A stretch of 64,000 nt of DNA from Istiophorus platypterus (lineage: Eukaryota; Chordata; Actinopteri; Istiophoriformes; Istiophoridae), in contig CM029124.1 of assembly GCA_016859345.1 (NCBI GenBank), positions 17,767,480 through 17,831,479 on the forward strand. Reading direction: 5' to 3'. Position numbers and translations under genes: made by a program. The notes under the pieces were generated by a model. The model was not told where the DNA came from. It saw nothing but the letters and a program-made list of their open reading frames with translations, and did no database searches. Shown here in pieces: positions 15,941-27,700 of the stretch (position 1 is the stretch's first letter; the number at the start of each line of letters is the position of its first letter).

Positions 15941-16130
15941 TATACAAAATTTCACGACAATCCATCCATTAAATGTCAAGATATTTCAATGAAAACTAAA
16001 ATGATATAATGGCACAAGAGGTAAAGGAAACGCATCATCAAAGTAATCAAAGATTCATCCCCTGGGGACAATGAATGCCTCTATAAAACCTCATGTCAAT
16101 CAATAGTCAGAAGTTTTTGAGTCAACAGTT
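15941..16130 (+). repeat. Probable interspersed repeat with two related halves
   Basis: The phrases TACAAAATTTCACGACAATCC (about 15950) and TATAAAACCTCATGTCAATC (about 16082) are diverged versions of one motif. Each sits beside a partner phrase of the type seen in common fish interspersed repeats ('...tggggacaatgaatg...'). It is assigned as an old repeat from this recognition; the family is not named. Confidence 0.5.
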
Positions 16131-17326
16131 GCCAAAGAGGACTGCAGTAGTGCCCCAACCAACGAATGTTACTGTCTGTAGACCCATGCAGCTAGCATGG
16201 TTAAAAACTGAACCTGATCACAGCAAATTGTCTGAGTTGACACAGAGAATCAGCAAATCAGTTCTTCTTCTTGATAAAATGTCCTAAGCATCTTCTTAAT
16301 GGTTTTCTAAAGCTATAAAGTCTGGATCACGAAACACGCACGGCTGCTCTTATCCAAACACTCTTTTGTATGTGGTGAATCAGGTATGCACAAAGATGAA
16401 AGCAATTAAATGTAGGCCTTTTGAATATGATTTGCTTTGGCAGGTATTCAGAGAGTTAAGTGCACAGTTAAAACACACATTCCTGCCTTGGTAGTAGCAA
16501 TAGACCTGAAAGTACTGAAGCAGTTTGCAGAATCACAGGTTTGCAGATCTGAACATGTTGGCAAAGACTCTGTAAACCTCTTTCAGCAATTTGAATAAAA
16601 AATTCTCTGCTAGATAACTTTTTTCTGGGTGTGAAATGTGACCTGTAATACAAATTTGGTTTCGGTAGTATCAACAAAACCTCGAACCAAAAAATGTCTG
16701 TGTAGAAGCTCAGACTTCTAACATCGCGCATTCCTTCCGATTGAAGACAGTTTGACCGGGGACACTAGTAGACGTTGTGTTTGTCTGTTTATCTTGTAGT
16801 TAAGCATTTGATCACTTATGGGGGGTCATGTTTTGTAGGACATCAAAATCTGTCAAAGACATCCTGTGAAATGAGCCTATGGAGAGGTTTAGTTTCATCA
16901 GGAGTTTTCAAAGCAGACTGCCTTGGCCACATGCCCAGGAATAGGCCTGGAGCTCTTTCATCTCTCTGTGTCCTACAGCATCTCACAGGGTCTCACAACA
17001 CTACTCACAACATAACTTACACGCATTACACAATTTGTGGTATTTCGTAGCGCTTTACTTTGTGGTACCCTGTTTAACTTTGTGGCTTTGTGGGGTAGCT
17101 TGAAGTGATTAACAAGATGAACAAGCCAAACATATTTACAGTTTGGAAACAATGATTTCCAGAACTTGTATTGCAAGGATTCGCTGCCATAATGAAAAAT
17201 CTTAGCGCTGGATCAGGCTGTGATGTAGCCCTTTCCTCTCAGTCTAGGAGCAGACCTTGACCTCTGTCACATGACCTGTAAAACAGAGGTCTCTTTATCC
17301 ACAGGACCATGAAGTGTCTGCTTGGC

Positions 17327-17359
17327 GGGGTGGGAAGGGGAAGGGGAAGGGGAAGGGGG
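17327..17359 (+). repeat. (GGGGAA)n G-rich tract, possible G-quadruplex
   Basis: Six runs of three or more G are separated by short A- or T-containing loops on the plus strand. This satisfies the simple G3+N1-7 quadruplex rule several times over. It is intergenic, about 7.4 kb upstream of the opsin start. Confidence 0.8.
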
Positions 17360-19293
17360 TCACTCTGAGGATGGTGTTTTGGAAATCTATCACATCAGCT
17401 CACGCAGTGATTATTCTAGAAACCTGACCTTCGCTGCACTGCATATTTCAAGAAGAAAACTTAATTTAAACATACTGTAGATGTAACTGAGGAGGAACGT
17501 ACTGGGGCCGAATCACAGGAATCGCTGCCTCTGGAAATTACTTTTAATGTGACGCCATTATAGAACAGGAAGAAAACCTAAGCTAGTAAATTACTGCAGC
17601 GATTATTAGATGTGATTGGGGATTTTGAGATATCATAGGGTAGCACAGCGGCGTAGATTAAAAAGTTTAATGCGATCCGTTGCAGTATCCAGCGTGTATC
17701 ACTGTATAATTAGAGTAGTGTCTGAATTAACCTCTGTGCCCAGTGGTACCACTGATAACTGGCATCATGTTGCATAGCTGTCCGAACCTGGCAGTCACAG
17801 AGCTTGTTACCGCTGCGTTAAAAGAGATGAAGGAGTGAACACTTGTGTCTTGTGTGTCCGTTTTATTTAATAGTGAGGATGTTTAGAACACTGGCATCAA
17901 TGTGACTGCGTGAACGGGGTCGCATGTAGTGATGAGCATACGGAGAATTATCACCTGAACCTTCAGCTGGAGCTATGTAGACTCTTTCAGCTCACTGTTT
18001 ATCCGTCTGAACCCCAACTTTACCATTTTGGTTCTTTCACTGCTCTCATAGTGTTGTTTTTGGCCACAGCAGGCAGCCAAAAAGCTCATAAACCCGCTCT
18101 AGGCTACCTGCTCAGCGCGGAACAGCAGACACAGTTTGCATGTAGCTGGTGAACATAGTGGAGCATTTAGTAGTTAAAGAGTCAGATATTTTCCCTCCAG
18201 ACTTGGTAGAAGCCAAAAAAAAAAAAAAAAAGCTTAATGAGAGTGAATATTCATGACATTTCAAAAAAGACAAGAAATGGTCAGACAGATTTTATTTGAG
18301 ATAGGGGATATGAGAACAGTATCTGTTCCATCAGTTGTTTCAGCTGTTCTATCAAACACACAAACACTGTTACCGTACGCTGCCATGTGGCTTGTATTTT
18401 AAGTGGAAGCCAAGATCCTGCCAGGTGTTCTACAGCTGGGTGTTGAACGCCTGTGTGAGTCACTATACGGGACGTCTGATATGTTTCCCAGGTGGTCAGG
18501 GAAGTTCTTCCTTTTAAGTTAGACAAGGACTCAGAAGGTTGAACCTTCACATATAGAAATGAAATGGAGAGAGTGGCTGAGAAGCCTTCTAAGAACCAGT
18601 TTCCCCCCATCACCCTGTACTATAGGAATCTCTCCATCTCTGAACATCATGAGCATTTATTATTATGTGTCTTTATGCACCTAACCTATGCATATTTCTG
18701 GACCTACACCATGAGCAAGTACATACTAAGGAATAGAAAGTAATCTGTTAACAACAAGAAGAACAACAAACAAAATAAACCTTTGTATACCAACTTACAA
18801 AGTGTTTCTGCAGGTTTAAACACAATTTCCCTGTCTACTGTATGAGATCTCATAATTGCTGTACACACTACATGATATTCCAGATTTATAATTACGGTGT
18901 GAACCCCCTTTTGCTGTAAACTTTAATCCACTTGGTCTCCAAAGGTCTTGATTCCTCCAGTGTTCATCTCTATCACTGCAATTACCTGTTTTCTCCATGG
19001 ATTAGTCAAGCTTTGGGAGATCATTAAAGAGAAGGCAAAATGTATTGGGTTTTCCATGATACAACACAATGGCTTCATGATTTCCCTTTCTAGATGTGCA
19101 GAACATGCAAGTAAATCAAGCTGAGGACTTTAAAAGATTAGTCTAATATATTGTAAAATATGCATATCCGCTTCCTTGCCCTTGAGAGTTAGATGAGATG
19201 AGTGATAATACTCTCAACAGCAAGCCTGAGTTTCCCAGAGACTAAAAAACCAGAACCTCTTAGGTTCACAGTCAACACATTACTACTGCTGCA

Positions 19294-19327
19294 CCTACAG
19301 CAGTGGCTCTTCAGAGGAGCTAGGTCA
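19294..19327. repeat. 34-bp repeated segment, copy A
   Basis: Pairs with 20159-20192; 31 of 34 bases match by eye. Copy B contains a near-palindrome, AGCTCCTC and GAGGAGCT flanking one base. It may belong to one repeat family, since both copies lie near interspersed-repeat material. Confidence 0.6.
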
Positions 19328-19354
19328 GACGCGTCTTTTGCACCTGTACAAAAA

Positions 19355-19575
19355 AATGCAGCGTAAAAACAACAATGTGGTTTCATGCGGGATTTTGTGA
19401 TGCTCTATTTCCTGGCTGGGAGCAGTTACCTCCGAGCCTCTGCTTACTTATCTTAGGAGAGAGCCAAGCTAGCTGTTTTCCCCTTTTTCCAGTCTTTATG
19501 ATAAGGCGAGCTAACCGGCTGCTGGCTGTAGCTACATATTTACCACACAGACATTAGAGTGGTGTCAACAATCAA
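19355..19575 (-). repeat. Interspersed fish repeat, copy 2 (reverse)
   Basis: The minus strand reads the same order as the other copies: an 'actctaatgtctgtgtgg' segment, AGCTACAGCCAGCAGCCGG, TTAGCTCGCC, 'ataaagactgg', 'aaacagctagcttggctct'. The plus-strand part 'gtaaaaacaacaatgtgg' matches the tail I associate with this family. Non-coding. Confidence 0.7.
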
Positions 19576-20158
19576 TTATTCCCATAAGTTCCCTGTAGTT
19601 ATGAGTAATAACATATCTGTGTTATTGAATAACTTGCTGCCCTCCTTCTAAAGCACCTAGAGATATGTTCAAGTACTTTAAATGTGAATAAGTTCAATGT
19701 ATAAATGAATGGACTCTCCAGTAATATGAGTGGGTTATTAGGGTTATTAGAAGGTTGACATCTTCCTCCTTAATTGGGCTCAAACAGGCATGTGTCAAGA
19801 CTCATCAGTGGTTGCAAGAGTGTCATTTTAAGGGATGACCAGTTTTAGCTGAGGGAGACAGTAATGGCATGGCCCACTAACCTCCTGTCACACATGGGTC
19901 ACCTGCCTGACCCTAATAGGGCTACAGGACAGTTGAGAACATATATGCTGTTAACGGGGTCACGCTTCTTTAAGGAGATTTGCAATGCTTGTTTGATGAG
20001 ACTTTGATCCTGACTGACAGTTTCAAACTTGTTTACTCCTTTCCACCATCGAAAGAGCCGCCCATGCGTTACAACGCATCAGGTCGGGGGCCAGGTGGAC
20101 TTCCCCCGAGATGTCCGAAGGGATCTGCAGTATGATGGGTTGTCAGTTTTCTCAGGCT

Positions 20159-20192
20159 CCTACAGCAGCAGCTCCTCAGAGGAGCTAGGTCA
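20159..20192. repeat. 34-bp repeated segment, copy B
   Basis: Second copy of the segment at 19294-19327. Its core AGCTCCTC-A-GAGGAGCT is a perfect 8-bp inverted repeat around a single base. Confidence 0.6.
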
Positions 20193-23100
20193 CTAATTCC
20201 CTCATTCCCCAGAAGGCCTGAGGAGAGTAGCCAGGGCGCAGTATCACAACACAAACCTTTCACTCAGACCGGGGAGGCTGGAGCAAAGAGATATCCGTAT
20301 ATTCGCCACTGTGCCAGCGCTTCAAGGCTGCCAGTTACTCTAGGTAAGCTTCAGTGGAAGCAAAAGCCACAGACTGTCAAACATCAAATAGTTGGCCAGG
20401 CAGCAATGGAGTCAATTTAAAGAACCCTGGAAATCTCTGAGGGTTTGAGTGTGTGCTTTAGTTTGTGATTTGGAAAAGACTTTATTTTCTCTGTATTCGA
20501 TTGTGTCCATATCCCAACAGGGTGTAGAGTTTTATTTGCGGATTTTACATTTCCGCATCCATATTTTGAAAAAAACATCTGCTCATGTCAAGACTGATGT
20601 GCAGACCCCTTTGGGAAAGGTATGTTTTCAACCCTAAATGAGTCATACTTACATAAGTTACCTGCTTAAACAAACAGACTTTGGAGGAGAAATTACAAAT
20701 TGAACCCAGTGCCCAAAAAAATGTTTGCTTGTGGTTCAGAGCCAAAGATCTTGGGCCACAAAACCAATTCACATTGCTCGACACAGAGCCTGTGTTCGCT
20801 TGCTTTTAAGTGCATACTGAACTATTCATCTTCTTTTCCTATGGGGTTTATTATAAGGTATTATCCAAAAAGTATTTCAAACACAAGTGTTGCCCCTTTC
20901 TCCTGAATATAATAGTAGCAGATAAGACCACTAATAAAAAGTGCTCTTTTCCTGAGAGCAATTTCATTAAATTTTTACTGGACCAAAAAAACTAAAGTTC
21001 TGTAACACCTTTCACTTGTTTTTAAATAATTATAATTTAAGAAACAATCTCTGCAGCTGCAGGCTCGCCTTGTCGAAGCATGGAACTGTTTTGGTTTATG
21101 AGGGAAGAAGAAAAACAGTCCAGTCTTTGTACCTGTGGTAAAGTCACTGCATGAACTGGGGGCTTCACTGAGGGATTTCAGAGGCAAAGCAGCATTTACA
21201 AATCGAAGCGCTGTACCATAAATCTGTGGAGGTCCGGGTCTTAACTGACACATCATATTTGATAGCCATCTCATATATCATTCAAATTATATCAGCGGAT
21301 GCATCAGTCCGCAGGAATGTAAACCTTTCCTGTATAATTTTTATGTGCAACAATGTATCATCAAGCTTACGCAGTACCATGAAAAGTTAAGAGATTTGAA
21401 CCCTTCAGAAAGGAGATGTGAACATGTTGTAGGCAGACAGAGGCGGTTTATAGGGATTTGTGACTGAACCTATGCCATCTTCACCTGTAGGCCAGCTGGA
21501 TGTCCCTCAAAAATAGCTCTCCTGCTTTTAAAATTGAGCAACTAGTAGATGGGCATGTTGCTTAAGTCCACCAGCCAGACAAACCTCCTTGTCCAGACAC
21601 TCATGTCGGATTTCCTCTAGACAACTGTAGACTATGTTGGCAGAGATTTTTTTTTTTTTTGTCTTTAAATAGCTGTGAACTATAAGGAAATATAGAAAAA
21701 TGTATTGCTGTGAAAGATGTACTTAACTAAAATCATGTGCGGGGTGACCCAAAAAATGACAGGCAGGCCATTTACCACCATACTGTGTGGAGCCTTCACA
21801 CAAGTGGTCCCTGTGCCTCTCGTGTAGTGACAGGGAGAGAGAAAGTATGTAGACCTTTTTTAAGCAGATCCTGTATTGGTCTCTTGACCTGGTGTATGTC
21901 CTCTGTGAAGAGAGGCTTTGTTGCCCTCAGACGGCTTGTAGCCTTTAACACACACCTTCATAATAGTATCTATGTCTGTGTTTTTCCATTTGGAAAGTTG
22001 TGAGCTTTAAACCTCACATCCCAGGCTTCGCTCGACAGAGAGAGAGAGAGAGAGTAATCATCAAAAGCCTAATGATACAGTGGCCTACTGTAGCTCCACT
22101 GTGATCGCCCAGCTTCACACACACGTGTGCCAAAGCATACAACCGAGAGTTGGGCTAATCTTTATGTCTTCCTTTAGCGCGCTGACACCTGAGCATTGTC
22201 CAGCGTACAGTGAATGTCACTGCTTGTTGCTCGGCTTAGCAAACCTCATGATGTAAAAACGTGTGAGGCTGCATTTTAAACAAAACAGAGCATAAATGTC
22301 CGGATGACTAGAGACTGAATGTAAGATCCTGCCTTCACACACTTGTCTCAGGCTGGCTGTTGACAGTCGTATAATTTTTTTTCATATCTTAACACCTGCT
22401 GAATGCACGTTCTTCCATGGGCTTTGACCACTTAGCTTAGCTGCAACATAATCTCAGCTGTAGCTGGCCTCAACACTTACGGCAGGACAAACATCGCTCG
22501 CTTCTTTCCAGACAGTCTAATCCCCCAACTATGGTAGGTGCGAAGACCATTCATGAAAATTTCACCGACAATAATGCCCTGACTTTGCATCAGAAACAAT
22601 AAAACTTGTCGTGCAGTGAAGGCTAGCACCTTAACATCTGGCCTCGTTGTACTGTGAGGTTTCTGCGCGATTCCTCCCACAACCATTATCACATTATCCA
22701 CTTTAACCAGAGGACTCATACCGCAGAGGCATCAGAAAACCTCTGTGTCACCATGGGCTGCACACACAGGGCTCACTGCAGAGCTGAACCTGTGTTGTGT
22801 GGCGTCTCCGGGTGAAGGTGGGGGTGCGCCATGACTGGGCTCAGTGTTTACTGCTGGATGGGTGACAGTTGAGGTCAGGGGTTCACTTTCCCCTCAGCTT
22901 CGTCTCTCTCTCTCTCTCCAGACTGGCATTCGGAGCCTGAAAGAAAGGGCTTGATGAGGAGGACTCGGAAGCACCGAGGCATCTGGCAGAAGGAGCGACC
23001 CTTCCCTCCACATCCTGAGGGCCAGCAGAGCTGCTCTGTGGCGGCCAGAGGAGGCAAACAAGGTGCACACTGTGATCTAAACAGAGACTGGGGGTGGGGG

Positions 23101-23782
23101 GGGTTCAAGTTACCCCTTCGGTAGGGGTGTTGCTACAGAGTAGCTCACTGTGAAGACGAGAAGGTTGGAGGAGGGGAGATGGTATATAAGTGTAAATTTA
23201 CATAGAACAAAAGGATTTTAATCAATAAAATTGCATCAATATGTTTTCCCATAACACTCACAACTCCTGTGGCTTAGTTTGTCCTTTTTTTTTCTGAGCG
23301 CTCTACTGTAAATCACATCAGACACTCTAAAATTTCCAGATGCTTTGACACTGACATGATGCACAGGGCATTTGTCAGTACAAACATTAGCTCACACTGA
23401 CTTAATTATAGTTTATATGTTACTTCTGGCCTCAGTGTACATTTAGATGAATGAGCTCTACATTTTTCTACATTTTAGCCGAGTGCAGTCACGCTGACAG
23501 GACTAAAGTCATCACCTTCACGGCCTTTTCTAAATGGAAGTGATTAGTGAAAACTAGAACATACCCCTGGAGAGGAGGTGCAGGGGTTGTGTTCAAAGTA
23601 CAGAGGAAATTTTTTTGGATGGCTAAAATGATGTAAATTGTTGCCAGACCATACAAACTACAGCTTTTTCAGCAACACTGTTACACACAGCTTCCATAAT
23701 CACATAATATAAAGTGACAAGATGTTTCCTTATGTTGGTGTGTAGGGGCTCTGTTTAAACACAAAGTATTGTTTATGTTTGG
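20193..23782. other. Intergenic upstream of the opsin
   Basis: No gene recognised. A (GA)n run lies at about 22038-22054. A CT-rich tract followed by CAG at about 22905-22921, with a donor-like CAAG/GTGC near 23061, could bound a non-coding opsin leader exon, but this is weak. A poly-T run is at about 21648-21660. Confidence 0.35.
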
Positions 23783-24075
23783 AACAGACATTTTGGGAAA
23801 TACATTCATTTGTTTTCTCGAAGAGAGTAAGACGAGGAGAGCGATACCACTCTCACGCCGAACCCACAGCCAGCAGCCAATTGGCTTAGCTCAGCTGGAA
23901 AACTGGAATCCGAAGGAAACAGCTAGTCTGGCCCTGTCCACACAGGAAATAAAACCCACCTTCCCACCCCTTTAAAGTTCACAAATTAACACCTCCTATC
24001 CTTTTTGTTTAACACATAGAAAAACTGATACATTTGTGCCAAATGAAATATGGCACATATATATCAGTTTTTGTG
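23783..24075 (+). repeat. Interspersed fish repeat, copy 3
   Basis: Forward copy: 'tttgggaaatacattcattt', 'gagagcgataccactctcac', 'cacagccagcagccaattgg', 'cttagctcagc', 'aaacagctagtctggccctgtcc'. Its 3' end includes an inverted repeat, arms 24020-24040 and 24052-24072 with an 11-nt spacer and three mismatches in 21 positions. Non-coding. Confidence 0.75.
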
Positions 24076-24733
24076 CACTTAGGAGGGAATGACTTAGTGG
24101 CAAAGAATGTTTTAATCAATGTTTTGGTCCACTTTAAGATCCTCAGAATGATACAAATGGATTTGGGTAAAAGTTGAACACACTGTATGACTTCATACCT
24201 GCTATGTTGATATCATGGTGGAAAAGTTCAATATCCGACTTCCGAGTCGGCTGCTAGAGAGGATTGCATTCACATCGAGTAGTCTTGGAAAGTACAGCAG
24301 AGAAATAAATCATTAGGCAATTGCAGAGGGGGAAGTTTGTCATTTGATAAATTATTTAGCTTAAGTGTAGTTTTGGACTGAGGGGCCTTGTGGTGTCTTC
24401 ATGTAAGAGGAGTCGTAGGATTTTAATTGACTTAAGCTAAATGAAGCCCCTCCAAAAAACGATTGCCATTAGCCGACTAGACATTTCCCCACTGGCCAGG
24501 ATTTTCACCCAAAATCTCCATCTGCTTAGTTGTTAAGAAATAGATAGGATTATAGCTACAATCATTTCGACAGTGAGTGGTGAGGCATTAGTGACCGTAT
24601 CTAAGCTGGATTTAAAATGAACTGACCGGTCATCCCTACTGGGTTAATGCAGCACTGTCTGCCGAGAGCTGGGGAGAGCAGAGCTACTATAGAGGACAGA
24701 GAGTGTTCATGCCTTGGCATCAAAACTCAAGCC

Positions 24734-27700
24734 ATGGAAATAACGTTGAAGGGTTTTCCTCTGAAGGTGGTGAATATTCCATGGAGGAATAATAACCTCA
24801 GTACCCTGCATTCAGACCCTCCTCTTTCTGAACAAGGAGAAACCATCATTGGAATCTACCTGTTGGTGTTGGGTAAGTCAACGGTCATATACTGGAATAT
24901 AAGAAGAACTGAAGTGTAGGATTGAGGCGTTTCATTTTGTATGTTTTTTTATGCTTTGTAGTATGAATATTTTAGTACAGCATTGGAATTTAGGTAGAAA
25001 TGGCTGAACTCCCAATAAGAATGCCCATGTCAAAACCATATTCATTGAACAACTGAAAAGCACTGCATGTGGGCTACTGACAAAATATTTGAAATTTTTC
25101 CCCCTACTTCCAAATTTGGTCTGACTTTCATAACCCAAGAAATAATTTTGTCCTTTAAATCCCTTAGGTTGAACTCTAGCTAGAAAAGGTCACACATTAT
25201 TTATGTGTCAAAAACAAAAACAACTGTTCCTCCTGTTTCCAGAGGCCAGTGCACGGCTCACACCAGCAGTTTGGTTTGTGTTGGTTCCGCTACTTCTCTG
25301 TCGGTTTACTAATGCAGTTGAGAGAATCTGTGTAACACAGACAGACTGAGTTATAAAAGGACAAGGGATTCTCTTGGCTTCTCGCCATTATTATCGAACC
25401 CCAGAGAAAAAATATTTAACTCTGAACTCCCTCTACTCTGTTCAATCTCTTCTTCTTCTTCTTCTTATTATTATTATTATTACTAAGTTTTATCCAATAG
25501 TTTAGCAGCTTACACAATGATAAAGGTCAGGAACCAGGAACAGTTCAGTCCATCTCTACTTCACTCGCTTCACCTCTATCCTACTCTAATCGTCTCTACT
25601 TCAACATACTATGCTGTACTGTGCTGAACTCCTCTCTACTAAGCTCTGCTGTTATGACATTACTATACTTTACTTAACTATACTATACTATACTATACTA
25701 TACTACACTATACTATACTCTACTATAATGTACTGTACTACACTATACTATATTATAATGTACTATACTGTACTTACTATACTATACTATACTATACTAT
25801 ACTATACTTTACTATACTATACTATAGTAAATATGGCATACTATACCTTACTATAATATACTATATGATAATATACTATTCTATTCTACTGTACTATACT
25901 CTACACATTTTATATTGCAGTCTAAAAGTATGCTGTTCACCAGTATTCACTGATTATGCTGTACGTCTGTCTCTCTCTAGGATGGCTGTCCTGGTTTGGA
26001 AACAGTTTAGTGATGTTTGTCCTGTACAGACAGCGGGCTTCACTTCAGCCAACAGATTTCCTCACTTTAAATCTCGCTATCTCTGATGCCAGTATATCAG
26101 TATTCGGCTACTCCAGAGGGATCCTAGAAATATTCAATATCTTCAAGGATGACGGATATTTGATCACCTGGATCTGGACCTGCCAGGTAAAAGCCCGAGC
26201 AAGGCATTACTTGATTTAAAAGAATTACATTTTAAAGAGTCATTTGTTTATGTTCTATGTATCCTATTAAATTTCCAACCAAATCTTCAATTGTGATGGA
26301 ATTCGCTGCATCAATAACCAGTCAAATCCACCTAATGTTTGTTTTGATATGATTTCAAAACTGATGACTGTGCAGAGTTGCAAAAAATGTGAGTATGCAT
26401 GTGCTGTCTTTGGCAAATCCAAATTACTGAAGTACATTAAAAGAATTTACAGTAAAGTGAGTATGCGTGTGAATGTGTGTGAGGGAGAGATTATGCTGGT
26501 AGCCATGTGGGCTGGAGGTTAAATCTGTAATAAGATTACCATTGTGGAGGCCTTTAAATGGGAGAAACTAGCAGCGTGGCACCTGTCAACAGCCAAACAA
26601 GAAAAAAACTGCAGGGTGGATATTTGTTTCATAAGTTAATCACTTGCTCTTATGTTGCTGAATTACAATAAGTAATCTGTATTAAATTACAAAATGAGCT
26701 GTTGTGTGCAATTTCCAAGATATAGTGCTCATTTCTATGTCTTCCTCCTCCCGCAGTCTCAGCTCGAAATGAACAACTACTCCAAATGAAATAGTTGTCA
26801 TACTTCAGCTTGGAATTCATCCAGGGTATTTTTCTTGCTCAAGGCTAGCTGTGGTGGAAACCATGATATCCATGCTGCAGTGAGCGAACTCTCCAAGGAA
26901 TCATGCGAAAACAAGCTGGTGTAACTCAAACACTTTCGGTCTCAGAAGCATAAACCCCAAAATCTGAGTGCGCGAGATGCTGTAAATGGAGCTTTGCTGT
27001 TCTTAGGCTTCAGCACAGCCCCTGATATGATCTCATCTCTCAGACATCCAGTCTCAGGCTTTCAGGTGAGGGAGAAATATTGGAATAGCAGTATGTCCCT
27101 CTGGTTTCTCCTTCCTCTTGGAGAAGTGGACTGAGAGAGGGAGTGTCAGGAGTAAATAAGGGAAAAGTGAGAAGCGACAGAAATAGAGGAGGGAAGGAAC
27201 AGGATTTTGAAGGAGACAGGCATGTGAGAAGCATTAACAGATTACTGCATGGAGCATGATGGGACATGAACAGTTCCAAGCTGGGCCAGATCACGGTGTT
27301 TTTCATCCTATGGGACAGGATGTTACTCAATATGAACAAGGCCATATGGGACCCTTTGATGTTGCAAAGGGGAATATAGAGAACGAATTGTCAAACAAGT
27401 GTACAAGGTGTATAAATATACTATAATTTCAAGCCAGTACTTTGCTGATACTTGTTCTCTGATCCAAAATTCACATCTTTTCTTGTGAGCCAAGCCAGAG
27501 GAATAGGTGTAACAATATTAAGCAAGGTGAGCTGGGAGGATCAAATCAAATCATTTTATGAGGCAACTGTCGTTTTGCTCCAGATCCTAAATTCTAATAG
27601 AAACAGAAAATGTATGATAGACTAGCGCTGAATTAAAATCATACTGGTCTAGACGTTGCAGTCCATCTGCCAAATGCAAGGGTGAAAAAACGTGATGATG

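Larger units (their letters stand above)
16131..19350. other. Intergenic, no gene seen
   Basis: No gene recognised. The stretch includes a G-rich tract at 17327-17359 (listed separately) and a poly-A run at about 18216-18231. Short open frames have no domain features. Confidence 0.45.

Noticed and set aside
22921..23061. Possible non-coding opsin leader exon
   Set aside because: The CT-rich acceptor is good but the donor (CAAG/GTGC) is weak and nothing ties it to the opsin; kept only as a remark.
24647..24733. Upstream in-frame ATG as the opsin start
   Set aside because: It would add 29 residues with no opsin character; the ATG at 24734 has a stronger context and gives a normal-length N-terminus. 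It cannot be fully excluded without transcripts.
25655..25915. Regular pentamer array considered as a CRISPR-like or satellite structure
   Set aside because: Units are contiguous 5-mers with no spacers, in an intron of a vertebrate gene: a simple microsatellite.
27040..27345. 101-codon minus-strand frame in an opsin intron
   Set aside because: Low-complexity Ser/Leu/Pro-rich, with no domain and no splice-supported partners.
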